Of a stretch of DNA of 64,000 bases, positions 24,702 to 35,024 are shown piece after piece; the first letter of the stretch is position 1, and each line of letters starts with the position of its first letter. The notes beneath the pieces were generated by a model that was given only the letters and a program-made list of their open reading frames with translations, had not been told where the DNA came from and did no database searches. A program made the translations under genes and the position numbers. Origin of the DNA: Burkholderiaceae bacterium (GTDB taxonomy: Bacteria > Pseudomonadota > Gammaproteobacteria > Burkholderiales > Burkholderiaceae_E); the NCBI GenBank assembly GCA_023954135.1, contig JAMLIN010000012.1, positions 1 through 64,000 of the forward strand. The letters are read 5' to 3'.

Positions 24702-25073
24702 ATGGCCGACTACCGTCCGTCGGCAGCGGCGCGCGCCGATATCATCGAGATTCTCGAATGGACGGACACGCATTTCGGGGAGCTGGCGCGGCTGCGATAC
24801 GAACGCCTGCTCGTCGTCGCGCTGCGCGAGCTGGCGGCCGAGCCTGAGCGAACCGGCAGCATGGCGCGTCCTGAACTCGGCGCGAACGTGCGCAGCTACC
24901 ATCTGCGCCATAGCCGCGACCGGGCGCGGCACGAGAGCGGCATCGTGCGGCAGCCGCGCCATCTGCTGCTCTATCGCTTCGCCCGCGCCGATCTGATCGG
25001 CATCGGACGCGTACTACACGACACGATGGAAATCGAACGGCATCTTCCGGCCGAATACGGCGACGAGGAATAG
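24702..25073 (+). CDS. ParE/RelE superfamily toxin
   Basis: A 123-aa protein with the ParE pattern: an early YRPSAAARADIIEILEWTD helix, GANVRSYHLRHSRDRA in the middle, and C-terminal LLYRFARADLIGIGRVLHDTMEIERHL. ParE toxins inhibit DNA gyrase. The partner antitoxin gene precedes it by 7 bases. The pair sits between PEP-CTERM genes and a broken gene, a common place for a stabilising module in accessory DNA. An arginine-rich insert (RHSRDRARHESG) is longer than usual. Confidence 0.88.
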   Translation: MADYRPSAAARADIIEILEWTDTHFGELARLRYERLLVVALRELAAEPERTGSMARPELGANVRSYHLRHSRDRARHESGIVRQPRHLLLYRFARADLIGIGRVLHDTMEIERHLPAEYGDEE

Positions 25074-25151
25074 GGCGGCTTGCGTGTTCCTGCTGTCGAT
25101 CGTCAGTACATCGATAGCGGCTCGAAGACGGGCGGCTTCGGTGGGTCTGAC

Positions 25152-26090
25152 TCAGTTGGACTCGGGCACCGGTATCCCCTGCTTCACGAGAAGCCGGATC
25201 CGGCGCCCCATCAGGCGTGGAGAGGGGCTGCGAGTAGCCGCGATCATCTCCACCGCGGAAGCACCGGAGCGATACAGCTCGAGCACGACCTCGGCGCGAC
25301 GATCGAGGAATGCGGCATTCGCGGGAGAGGTGATGAGGTCGGTCTCTCCGCCCAGGGCGTCGTAAAGGGCGCCATTGCCGTGGTAGGTGTTGCCCGATCC
25401 GGAACCGAGGCCGAGTCCACTTACTCCGGTACGTCCGTAACTGGAGTTGCCCACGAGCACGGAATCGTTCATCGTGGTGCCGGCACCGGCTTGCTGGACT
25501 CCGATGGTTTGGCGGCGATCCGCAGGGCTCAGGGACATGACACGATTCAGTGTCACATCCTGCACCGGGCCGATGAAGAATCCTGCCCGGCCTCGCCTTG
25601 CGGTGCCGTCGCCACCCCACTGCGGGGGCATGATGAGGTCGGGGCGGCCGTTGGCTACGGCGAGGCAGTCCTCGAAATGGTGCCCGCCGGCACCGTTGAT
25701 CGCAAAGCCTCGACCATCGCAGAGAATCGCAACGCAGCGTTCGTAGATCGAGCCGTGCGTTCCATCATCGAACTGAAACCCCTGACCTTCATAGTACGGA
25801 TAGTCCTCGTACGCATGGGATTCACCCGCTATGCATTCAATGTAGTGCGGCGACAGCTCGGTCTCGGTCACGAGGAGCGGGTATTGACCATTACCCCCCG
25901 GCTGAACATGACTCGGATCCAGAGGGTTCAGGTACAACACGCTGGTTGAGCCATCGAAGAAGTATTCGCCTGGATGGAGCATGCCTGGCGTTACTCGGGT
26001 GTAGCGAACACGACTGCTCAGGTGATAGACCTCGAACGTTGACTGGAACTGATACAAGGCCGACCAATACACACCCCCACCCGCATCCAC
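25152..26090 (-). pseudogene. N-terminally truncated right-handed beta-helix protein
   Basis: 312 aa from GTG 26090. The open frame continues upstream only to an in-frame TGA at 26163-26165 and shows no signal peptide. Residues about 85-250 have short repeating strands with turns (GQGFQFDDGTHGSIYERCVA, HHFEDCLAVANG, GFFIGPVQDVTLNRVMSLSP, MNDSVLVGNSS), the pattern of parallel beta-helix carbohydrate-acting or surface proteins. FFDGSTSVLYLNP near residue 45 usually lies well inside such proteins, so several hundred N-terminal residues seem to be missing. The break lies about 26100-26165, close to the PEP-CTERM remnant at 26206. It is probably not functional. Confidence 0.6.
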
Positions 26091-26146
26091 CCATGGCTGG
26101 GCTATTAGAGGATGAGGAGGAAGAGAAAGGCAGGTCTTACCGGAGA

Positions 26147-27253
26147 TTAACGCGAATGCTTGTCATTTGCAATAAGCCGTGCGAAAGATCGGGGCGATCC
26201 TAGGCGGGCGACCTGTACATCGTTCATGCGGCGCCGGAGCCGGCGACGATGCTCTCTGACGCAGGAGTGCTTGCCTGCGCTGGCCGATTGCCGGTCGGCA
26301 TCGGCGCTCTCGCCGCCGTCGGTCCCGACCGTGGCCGCCGACATGCCGTCGATCGGCGCGGCCTGGGCATTGGCGGCGCCCGCCGACGCATCGGGGAGGA
26401 ACTCCCCGACATAGGCGATGTCGGCGTTCTCGCGCAGGCGCCGGATGTCGGATTCGATCGCTTCCCTGCGTTCGTTGCCCAGGAGCAGCTGGCCGATCGC
26501 CGTGCCGGCATCGCCTTCCGAGACCGGTGCCGGGATGATCTCGCGAACCTGGGCGACCGTCAGCGCATTGCCGGCGCGGTAGATGTGCATGCTGCCGACG
26601 CCCCCTTGCGCGAGCTTCGGCAGCAGGTCCCGGGGCAGGCGCTCGGCGGGCCGGACCACGTTGCTCGAGACGACGACGTCGCCGCCGGCCTTCCTCACCA
26701 GGCCGACCGCCTCGGGGAGGTTGCCGGCCTTCTCGAGTTGCGCGAGGAACCGCTCGCCGTCCTCGGGCAGGCGCCCGAGCGTGAATTCGTCGAAGCGGTA
26801 GAGATGCCGGTCGGCGAAGAGCTCGGGGTGCTCCGCATAGTAGGACCTGACCTCGGCGGCGGCCGGGGTCTGTGCCGCTGCCGCCTTGCGCTCGAGGTAG
26901 GCGCGCGCGAGGATGCTGCGCCGGGAAGCTTCGAGCGCGAGCAGGATCTGCGGATCCCGGTCGAGCGCCATGTCCTTCGCCTGCTGGACCAGGAGTTCCT
27001 GGCTGATGAGCTGCTCGAGGATCCGCTGCCGGGCCTGGGGCGCATTGTCGGCGGTGACGCCCCTGGCCTGGCGCAGGGCATGGTTGATCTGGTGGACCGT
27101 GATCTCGTTGCCGTTGACCGTTGCGGCCACCTGCGACGCGCTTTCCGGACGATCACCGCCACAGGCGGCGATCAGCAGCGGCAGGCTGGTCGCGAGGACG
27201 ATCAGGGGCTTGCGAAGAAGGCTGGGACTGCGGGTTCGGGAGGCCGGGATCAT
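26147..27253 (-). CDS. EpsD-family peptidyl-prolyl isomerase-like lipoprotein, 3' end altered
   Basis: About 368 aa from ATG 27253. There is a lipoprotein signal (IVLATSLPLLIAAC) and then a SurA/EpsD-like N-terminal domain (ASQVAATVNGNEITVHQINH, LEQLISQELLVQQAKD, and YYAEHPELF). EpsD-type proteins act in the periplasm with exopolysaccharide/exosortase systems, matching the PEP-CTERM proteins nearby. The family part ends near ADIAYVGEFLP. The remaining roughly 80 residues (Ala/Ser-rich, then REHRRRLRRRMNDVQ) run antisense through a decayed PEP-CTERM gene end, so the original stop is lost. The rest of an eps locus is not in the window. Confidence 0.7.
   Translation of the reverse strand: MIPASRTRSPSLLRKPLIVLATSLPLLIAACGGDRPESASQVAATVNGNEITVHQINHALRQARGVTADNAPQARQRILEQLISQELLVQQAKDMALDRDPQILLALEASRRSILARAYLERKAAAAQTPAAAEVRSYYAEHPELFADRHLYRFDEFTLGRLPEDGERFLAQLEKAGNLPEAVGLVRKAGGDVVVSSNVVRPAERLPRDLLPKLAQGGVGSMHIYRAGNALTVAQVREIIPAPVSEGDAGTAIGQLLLGNERREAIESDIRRLRENADIAYVGEFLPDASAGAANAQAAPIDGMSAATVGTDGGESADADRQSASAGKHSCVREHRRRLRRRMNDVQVARLGSPRSFARLIANDKHSR
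26206..26280 (+). pseudogene. Remnant of a PEP-CTERM gene 3' end
   Basis: Translates as DLYIVHAAPEPATMLSDAGV, close to NLYIVQAVPEPATLAMMLSG encoded at about 24187-24246. The DNA matches that gene over about 40 bases with few changes, then has a short deletion and loses the basic tail. It is a fragment of a duplicated PEP-CTERM gene, now lying antisense to the end of the EpsD-like frame. Confidence 0.75.
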
Positions 27254-27296
27254 CGACGGGTGTCCTCTGGAGGGTATGGACCTGGGCGTTGACGGA

Positions 27297-27611
27297 TCAG
27301 GGGTGTTTCCCGCAGGGGTGTTTCCCGCGATTCGGTGCGGCATAGTCGACGACGAAGCGGAACTGCTTGCCGGCGTCGAGGATCACTTCCTTCTGGCCAC
27401 GCCTGAGGATGCGGATCTCCACCTTGAGGGATGCGTAGCCGTCATGGGCGAACAGCTCGTCGTAGATCTGGAGCAGGGTCGCCTTGACGAGTTGCTCGCC
27501 CCGTAGCGCGGTGGCCCGGGGCGCTGCCGTGGTGGATGGGAGCTCGTCGCTCTCCTTCCCGGCGGAGGGCGCGGACGCTGATTCGACGATCGTCAACGAG
27601 GAGGGGTCCAT
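27297..27611 (-). CDS. Small protein of unknown function
   Basis: 104 aa from ATG 27611 (MDPSSLTIVES). The N-terminal third is Ser/Ala/Thr-rich and probably disordered. The C-terminal part is a compact alpha/beta-looking segment: LRGEQLVKATLLQIYDELFA then YASLKVEIRILRRGQKEVIL and KQFRFVVDY. It ends with a short repeat, NRGKHPCGKHP. No family is recognised. A Fur-like inverted repeat lies 29-59 bases upstream, so iron-dependent expression is possible. A TTG start at 27656 would fall inside that site and is less likely. Confidence 0.55.
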   Translation of the reverse strand: MDPSSLTIVESASAPSAGKESDELPSTTAAPRATALRGEQLVKATLLQIYDELFAHDGYASLKVEIRILRRGQKEVILDAGKQFRFVVDYAAPNRGKHPCGKHP

Positions 27612-27639
27612 GAGTTCGGCTGGCCGACCTGTCTTCGTT

Positions 27640-27670
27640 ATTGAGAATAAAAACAAGTCTCATTTGCAAT
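27640..27670 (-). promoter_or_regulatory. Fur-like inverted repeat
   Basis: TTGAGA and TCTCAT are separated by 11 bases within an A/T-rich stretch; read on the minus strand, TTGCAAATGAGACTTG resembles half of a Fur box. It lies between rplU and the small minus-strand gene ending at 27297. It matches the iron-box-like promoter at 21650 at the other end of this accessory stretch. Confidence 0.4.
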
Positions 27671-27842
27671 GAATCGCAACTGTAGCACAAGCCCGATGAA
27701 GGGTTCGTGACCATCGTCGACACAGGGGTTTCTTCGAAGCAAGGTTCGCGACGGCGTCCGAGGAGAGCCGGGAGGCTTGATCGTCTTGCCGGATCAGCCT
27801 CGTCCCGCTAAAATGTCGGGTTCGTCAAAAGAGGTTCAAACC

Positions 27843-28466
27843 ATGTACGCGGTCATAAAAACCGGCGGCAAGCAGTATCGCGTCGCTGCCGGCCAAAAAC
27901 TCAAGATAGAACAGATACCGGCGGACATCGGAGCGGAAATCACGATCGACCAGGTCCTGGCGGTCGGCAGCGGCGACCAGCTTTCGGTCGGCGCGCCCCT
28001 CGTGGACGGGGCGACGGTTTCGGCAACGGTCATCGCGCAAGGTCGTCACGACAAGATCCGCATCTTCAAGATGCGCCGGCGCAAGCACTATCGCAAGACC
28101 CAGGGCCATCGCCAGTCCTACACCGAGGTCTTCATCGCGAAGATCGCCTCGGCGCTCGGCACGGTCGAGGCCGATGCCGCCGCGCCGCTGCCGTCGGCCC
28201 CGCCCGCCGGCGACGACCTGACGATCATCGAGGGCGTCGGCCCGAAGATCGCCGAGGAAGTGCTCGGCGCCGCCGGCATCCGTACCTGGGCCGAGCTTGC
28301 CGCCACGCCGGTCGAGCGCCTGCGCGAGCTGCTCTCGGCGGCGGGCTCGCGTTTCGCGGCCCACGATCCGGGCACCTGGCCGGAGCAGGCGGCACTGGCC
28401 GCGAAGGGCGACTTCGAGGCGCTCGACAAGCTCAAGGCCGAGCTCGACGGCGGCAAGCGCGCCTGA
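27843..28466 (+). CDS. rplU: 50S ribosomal protein bL21 fused to a helix-hairpin-helix domain
   Basis: 207 aa, about twice the usual length of about 103. Residues 1-103 are a normal bL21 ([14 protein letters not shown], then [20 protein letters not shown]), which binds 23S rRNA in the large subunit. A Pro/Ala linker follows, then [20 protein letters not shown] then [20 protein letters not shown], a helix-hairpin-helix (SAM/Pol-X-like) nucleic-acid or protein-binding domain at about 126-205. Similar tails are known on L21 of some other bacteria; the role is unclear. Start ATG 27843 follows AAGAGGTT. It leads the rplU-rpmA pair. Confidence 0.95.
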   Translation: MYAVIKTGGKQYRVAAGQKLKIEQIPADIGAEITIDQVLAVGSGDQLSVGAPLVDGATVSATVIAQGRHDKIRIFKMRRRKHYRKTQGHRQSYTEVFIAKIASALGTVEADAAAPLPSAPPAGDDLTIIEGVGPKIAEEVLGAAGIRTWAELAATPVERLRELLSAAGSRFAAHDPGTWPEQAALAAKGDFEALDKLKAELDGGKRA

Positions 28467-28510
28467 GCCCTCGGTCCCCACATTCCCGTCATCCATAGGG
28501 AGTAACGAAC

Positions 28511-28771
28511 ATGGCACACAAGAAGGGCGGCGGTTCCTCGCGCAACGGCCGCGATTCCAACCCCAAGATGCTCGGCGTCAAGGCCTACGGCGGCCAGGCG
28601 GTCCCGGCGGGCTCGATCATCGTGCGCCAGCGCGGTACGCGCTTCCATGCCGGCGAGAACGTCGGCCTCGGCAAGGACCACACGCTGTATGCGCTCGTCG
28701 ACGGGGAAGTCCGTTTCGCCGTGCGCGGCGCGCTGCGCAAGAACGTGGTCAGCATCGAGCCGCGCCAGTAA
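28511..28771 (+). CDS. rpmA: 50S ribosomal protein bL27
   Basis: 86 aa, of normal length, starting [19 protein letters not shown]. The N-terminus reaches toward the peptidyl transferase centre. [20 protein letters not shown] and [12 protein letters not shown] are the family core. It lies 44 bp downstream of rplU and is co-transcribed with it. Confidence 0.98.
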   Translation: MAHKKGGGSSRNGRDSNPKMLGVKAYGGQAVPAGSIIVRQRGTRFHAGENVGLGKDHTLYALVDGEVRFAVRGALRKNVVSIEPRQ

Positions 28772-28795
28772 GTCCTCCCGGAGCAGGCCCGCGAC

Positions 28796-28821
28796 GCAGC
28801 CGGCGCAAGTGCGCCGGCTGC
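28796..28821 (+). terminator. Hairpin after rpmA
   Basis: An 11-bp perfect stem (GCAGCCGGCGC / GCGCCGGCTGC) with an AAGT loop, 24 bases after the rpmA stop. There is no T run, but the stem is very stable. It is followed directly by the dispersed repeat at 28833. Confidence 0.6.
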
Positions 28822-28832
28822 TGCTACCGAGT

Positions 28833-28909
28833 GCCCCCAGGGCCGGGCTGCGCCCAGCCCGCCCCCGAGGGGGTCAAGGAAACTTGGGGCGGCCCGGCGT
28901 TTCCTTGAG
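28833..28909 (+). repeat. Dispersed palindromic repeat, copy 1
   Basis: A 77-bp unit almost identical, in reverse orientation, to 41251-41329. It contains two nested palindromes: GCCCCCAGGGCCGGGCTG... with CAGCCCG, and TCAAGGAAAC ... GTTTCCTTGA around GGGGCGGCCCGGC. It covers the last codons of the minus-strand gene ending at 28874 (reading [11 protein letters not shown]). Both copies sit between convergent genes, so a bidirectional terminator-type element is likely. Confidence 0.85.
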
Positions 28910-29866
28910 GGGCGTGGCGGGCGGCTGGGCGCGCAGCGAGCGAACGCGGTCGAGTTCCGCACGTGCTTGCGCGCTCCAGGGACCGTCGGCCTCGACCGCC
29001 CGGCTGGCGGCTTGCTCCGCCTCCTCGAGCCGTCCCGATTCGCGCAGGACCACGGCCAGGTTGTGCCAGGCTGCGTCGTCATCGTGCCGCAGCGCCGCCG
29101 CGCGGAAGACCTCTGCCGCCGTGGCCCGATCACCGGCCGCGTAGGCGGCATTGCCCAGGCCGATCGCCAGCACCTTGCTGCCGGGCCAGCGCGCCAGGGC
29201 ACTGGCGTAGGCACGACGGGCTTCGCCGGGCGGTGCGCCGCGCTCGAACGCCACCAGCGCCGCCGTCACTTCCGCCTCGGTGGCGGTCGCGGGCAACCGG
29301 CCCGGCTCGAGGGCGACGAAGGCCCAGTAGCCGCTACGGGCCCAGGTATGCTCGAAAGTGGACAGCGCAAGCTGCTGGCGGCGCATCGGGCCTGAGCGCA
29401 GCAGCAACTCCTCGCGCCCGAGGTCGTAGCCGATCGCCACCGCGTAGTGCCAGATCGGGCTTATCGGCAGTGACAGGTTCTGCAGCACGACCACCGGATG
29501 GCCTGCGGCGAGCTCGGCCAGCAGCGCATCCAGGCCAGTGGGAATTCGCACCGCGACGGCCCCTCGGCTGCGCGCGGCGGCGATCATCTCGATCTGGAGG
29601 CTGCCCTGGCGCTCCGGAACGAAGACTTCGCCGATCAGGTCCTCGGGCCGGGTCTCGATACCCGCCGCGCCGAGCGCCATCGAAAGGGAAGCCGGGCCGC
29701 ACTGGTAGTCGGCCTGTTCGAAGTAGGGCGTGTGCTCGAGGTCGACTCGCTGCGGCAGGCCCGCCGGTGGCGCGGCCAGCAGTGCTCGGGTCTGGCTGGC
29801 GCAGCCCGCCAGCAGCGTGACCGCGAATACCAGCGCCAGCGCGACCTGCCCGGTGGGGCGGCACAT
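28874..29866 (-). CDS. PA2778-type C39-like cysteine peptidase lipoprotein with TPR repeats
   Basis: 330 aa from ATG 29866. Lipoprotein signal peptide [14 protein letters not shown]39-like papain-fold domain follows with [19 protein letters not shown] (catalytic Cys about residue 57) and HYAVAIGYD (catalytic His). The C-terminal half has tetratricopeptide-type repeats ([40 protein letters not shown]). Its known partner type, PA2779, is the next gene upstream. The role is a periplasmic or outer-membrane peptidase, of unknown substrate. The C-terminus ([11 protein letters not shown]) is encoded by the dispersed repeat. Confidence 0.85.
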   Translation of the reverse strand: MCRPTGQVALALVFAVTLLAGCASQTRALLAAPPAGLPQRVDLEHTPYFEQADYQCGPASLSMALGAAGIETRPEDLIGEVFVPERQGSLQIEMIAAARSRGAVAVRIPTGLDALLAELAAGHPVVVLQNLSLPISPIWHYAVAIGYDLGREELLLRSGPMRRQQLALSTFEHTWARSGYWAFVALEPGRLPATATEAEVTAALVAFERGAPPGEARRAYASALARWPGSKVLAIGLGNAAYAAGDRATAAEVFRAAALRHDDDAAWHNLAVVLRESGRLEEAEQAASRAVEADGPWSAQARAELDRVRSLRAQPPATPLKETPGRPKFP

Positions 29867-29910
29867 TCCCCGGGCGCGCGACGCACGCCCGTTTTCCGCC
29901 GGCACGGGAT

Positions 29911-30309
29911 TCAGCGTACCGAGCGGGTGAACGGAAAGACCTTGGTCAGCCCGAGAATGTCGGTAACGAGCAGCAGCACGAAGACGAACACGACCGCGCC
30001 GATGACGCCAGGGCCGGCGCCTGCCGGGGCGTTCTCCAGGCTTGCGGCCAGCCTTGCGGCTTCCTCGTCGGTGAGTGCCGCGACGCGTTCGCTGGCCTGC
30101 AGCGGATCGACCCCGAGTTCCCGGAGTCGTTCCTGCACGTCGGTCCGTGCGAGCGCCGCGTCGATCCGCGCCCGGTCATCCGTCCGGCTTGTCTGGGCCC
30201 GGGCCACTTGCTCGGTGCCGATCAGGGTGGCCTGGGCGGTCTGCAGGAATCCGGTGCTTGCCACCGAAGCCACCAGCAGGCCGGCAACGCCGCGTTTGAG
30301 CCGGTTCAT
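29911..30309 (-). CDS. PA2779 family protein
   Basis: 132 aa with an N-terminal signal (LLVASVASTGFLQTAQA), a helical body (TDVQERLRELGVDPLQASER then VAALTDEEAARLA) and a C-terminal membrane helix (VIGAVVFVFVLLLVTDILGL). It matches the small PA2779-like proteins that precede PA2778-type peptidases; the two are 44 bp apart and co-oriented. ATG 30309 is chosen because GGAG lies 8 bases before it; an in-frame ATG at 30315 is too close. Function unknown. Confidence 0.82.
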   Translation of the reverse strand: MNRLKRGVAGLLVASVASTGFLQTAQATLIGTEQVARAQTSRTDDRARIDAALARTDVQERLRELGVDPLQASERVAALTDEEAARLAASLENAPAGAGPGVIGAVVFVFVLLLVTDILGLTKVFPFTRSVR

Positions 30310-30457
30310 GGTCATTCTCCGTTTTGCATGGCGGCCCGGCGGCCGCCTCGTGCCATTGTAGGCAGGCTCCAGCAAGCCGGGGGCCCGCAGGATGCATCGG
30401 CTCTCGCGGGGGTCGCGCTGCCGGTTGCCGGCCCCCGGACCGTCCGAATAAAGCTAA

Positions 30458-32817
<2,360 letters not shown>

Positions 32818-32964
32818 GGAACCGGCGCAAGGCGATGCCGGATCGGGTTCCGGCGTCGGGGTCGAAGGGCATCGCGGGCCGACTGCGCCACCGATCGACC
32901 TCGGGCCGGCGTTGGTCGGCCATGAGTCGAGCCGCTTCGCGAAGCCGCCGATAGTGCTTCCCTG

Positions 32965-35010
32965 ATGCCGTCCGTTCTCGATATCTCCATGCCCGGTGGT
33001 TCACGGGCCCGCGCGATCGCGACCTTGGTCCTGGTCGGGGCGGTGCTGTGCGCCGCCATGCTGCTCGCCGGCCAGACGGTCCGCTCGATGCTCCGGCTCG
33101 AGGCGGAGTCGAGCGCCGGGCGGTGGGCCGCCGAACTGGCGCGCGCGTTGCCGGATATCGAGGCCATCGCTGGCGGCGCGGCGCCGGCCGAGGAGAGCCG
33201 GGCATTGCTCGATCTCTCGCGCCGCCTGGGCGCCGTCTACCGTTACCGCCTCCATGCGCCGGACGGGAGCGCCGGCCTGAGCGGCGGCTTCGCGCCGGGA
33301 ACGGTGCCGGCCGCCGCGATCGGCGAGCGCGAGCCGAAAGCGCTGGCAGCGATGCTGGCCGGAAGGACCGTGGTGCGCCTGGCCGAGGGCGACGGCATTC
33401 GCGAGCCGACCCTGCGCGCCGAGGCTTTCGTACCGATCCTGCAAGGGGGGCGAGTGCTCGCCCTGGCCGAGATCGATCTCGACTTCGGCGAACGGCATGC
33501 CTTCTATGAGGCCCGTCTCGGCCGCCTCGTCCTCGGCATGATCGCCCTGATCGCGCTGGCGATCGCCGTGCCCGGCGCCGCCTTCTACTGGCGTACCCGG
33601 CAGAAGCAGGTCGCCGACCGGAAGATCGCGTTCCTGGCGCATTTCGATTCGCTGACCCGCCTGAAGAACCGGGCGCGCTTCGCCGCCGAGCTGCCCGCCG
33701 CGCTCACCCGGGCGAGCGAGTCGGGGCAGGGAATCGCGCTGCATCACATCGACGTCGACCGCTTCAAGGACATCAACGACACCCTCGGCCATGACGCCGG
33801 CGACGAGATCCTGCGCCAGGCGGCACGCCGGCTGGTCGGCCTTGCCGGGCCCGGTGACATCGTCGCGCGGTTGGGGGGCGACGAGTTCGTCATCTGCCAG
33901 CAGGCGGTGCGCTCGCGCGTCGATGCCGAGTGCTTCGGGCGGCATCTCGTCGCCCGGATGGGGGCGCCGTTCCGGGTGCGCGGCCACGATGTCGCGATGT
34001 CGGTGAGCGTGGGAACCGCGCTCGCCTGCGTCGATGCGGAAGGTGCATCGGAGCGGCGCCAGCGGGCCGCGGCCGACGCCTTCGTGCCGGCCGCCGAGGT
34101 CCTCGTGAAGCGCGCCGACATGGCCCTGTACCGGGCCAAGGCCGATGGGCGCGGACGCCACCGGCTCTATGCCGAGGACATGAACGCGACGCTGACCGAG
34201 CGCCTCGCGATCGAGGCGCTGATCCGCCGGGCTGTCGAGCACGACGGCTTCGAGCTCTACTACCAGCCCCTGTTCGCCGCCGCCGAGCCGGAACTGCGAG
34301 CCTTCGAGGCGCTGCTGCGCCTGCGCGACGGACGCGGCGGCCTGGTGGCGCCGGATCTCTTCATCGCGATCGCCGAGGAGATGGGCATGATCTCGGAGGT
34401 CGGCCACTGGGTACTGCGCCACGCCTGTCGGGAGGCGGCCGGCTGGCCGTCGCATATCTCGGTGTCGGTCAATCTCTCGCCGGCGCAGTTCGCCGACGGC
34501 GGCGTGTCCGTGCTGGTGCGCTCGGCGCTGGCCGAGAGTGGGCTTGCGCCCGAGCGGCTCGAGCTCGAGATCACCGAGACCGTGCTGCTGCACGACAGCG
34601 AGCATGTTCTGCGCGAGCTGGAGCAGCTCGACATGCTCGGCGTCAAGGTCGTGATGGACGACTTCGGGACGGGCTATTCGAGCCTCGCCTATCTCTGGCG
34701 CTTCCGCTTCGCCGGCCTGAAGATCGACCGCTCCTTCGTGATGGCGCTCGACGACGGCAACGATGCGATCGCGAGCGTGGTCCGCACCATCGTGTCCCTC
34801 GGTCGGGTGCTCGGCATGCGGATCACCGCGGAAGGGGTCGAGACGATCGAGCAGGCCGAGCGCCTGCGGGCGATGGGCTGCGACCGCCTGCAGGGTTACC
34901 TCTTCGGCCGCCCCGCCTCGGCCTCGGTCGCCGCGCGGACGATCCGCCGCCACGATGCGCCCCGGCTCGCGCGCCGCGCCCGCAAATCACCGGATTCGGC
35001 GGTGGCGTAG
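32965..35010 (+). CDS. Membrane GGDEF-EAL cyclic-di-GMP enzyme
   Basis: 681 aa. Two membrane helices (IATLVLVGAVLCAAMLLAG near 13-35 and MIALIALAIAVPGAAFYW near 190) flank a periplasmic sensor. The GGDEF domain has intact RLGGDEF (about residue 304), but the inhibitory RxxD site is missing: the position reads GPGD. The EAL domain has FEALLRL (about 447), NLSPAQF, LEITETVLL, MDDFGTGYSSLAYL, KIDRSFV and AEGVET, so phosphodiesterase activity is likely. It makes and/or breaks cyclic di-GMP, controlling motility and matrix production. Monocistronic; it converges with the xanthine-dehydrogenase-like gene. Confidence 0.93.
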   Translation: MPSVLDISMPGGSRARAIATLVLVGAVLCAAMLLAGQTVRSMLRLEAESSAGRWAAELARALPDIEAIAGGAAPAEESRALLDLSRRLGAVYRYRLHAPDGSAGLSGGFAPGTVPAAAIGEREPKALAAMLAGRTVVRLAEGDGIREPTLRAEAFVPILQGGRVLALAEIDLDFGERHAFYEARLGRLVLGMIALIALAIAVPGAAFYWRTRQKQVADRKIAFLAHFDSLTRLKNRARFAAELPAALTRASESGQGIALHHIDVDRFKDINDTLGHDAGDEILRQAARRLVGLAGPGDIVARLGGDEFVICQQAVRSRVDAECFGRHLVARMGAPFRVRGHDVAMSVSVGTALACVDAEGASERRQRAAADAFVPAAEVLVKRADMALYRAKADGRGRHRLYAEDMNATLTERLAIEALIRRAVEHDGFELYYQPLFAAAEPELRAFEALLRLRDGRGGLVAPDLFIAIAEEMGMISEVGHWVLRHACREAAGWPSHISVSVNLSPAQFADGGVSVLVRSALAESGLAPERLELEITETVLLHDSEHVLRELEQLDMLGVKVVMDDFGTGYSSLAYLWRFRFAGLKIDRSFVMALDDGNDAIASVVRTIVSLGRVLGMRITAEGVETIEQAERLRAMGCDRLQGYLFGRPASASVAARTIRRHDAPRLARRARKSPDSAVA

Positions 35011-35024
35011 CTCTTCCCCGGTTT

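Noticed and set aside
24742-25620. A 292-codon minus-strand frame across parE
   Set aside because: Antisense to a well-supported toxin gene and Arg/Ser-rich with no family features.
29866-29905. A longer start (GTG 29905) for the PA2778-type peptidase
   Set aside because: It would place charged residues before the lipoprotein signal; ATG 29866 gives a normal signal peptide.
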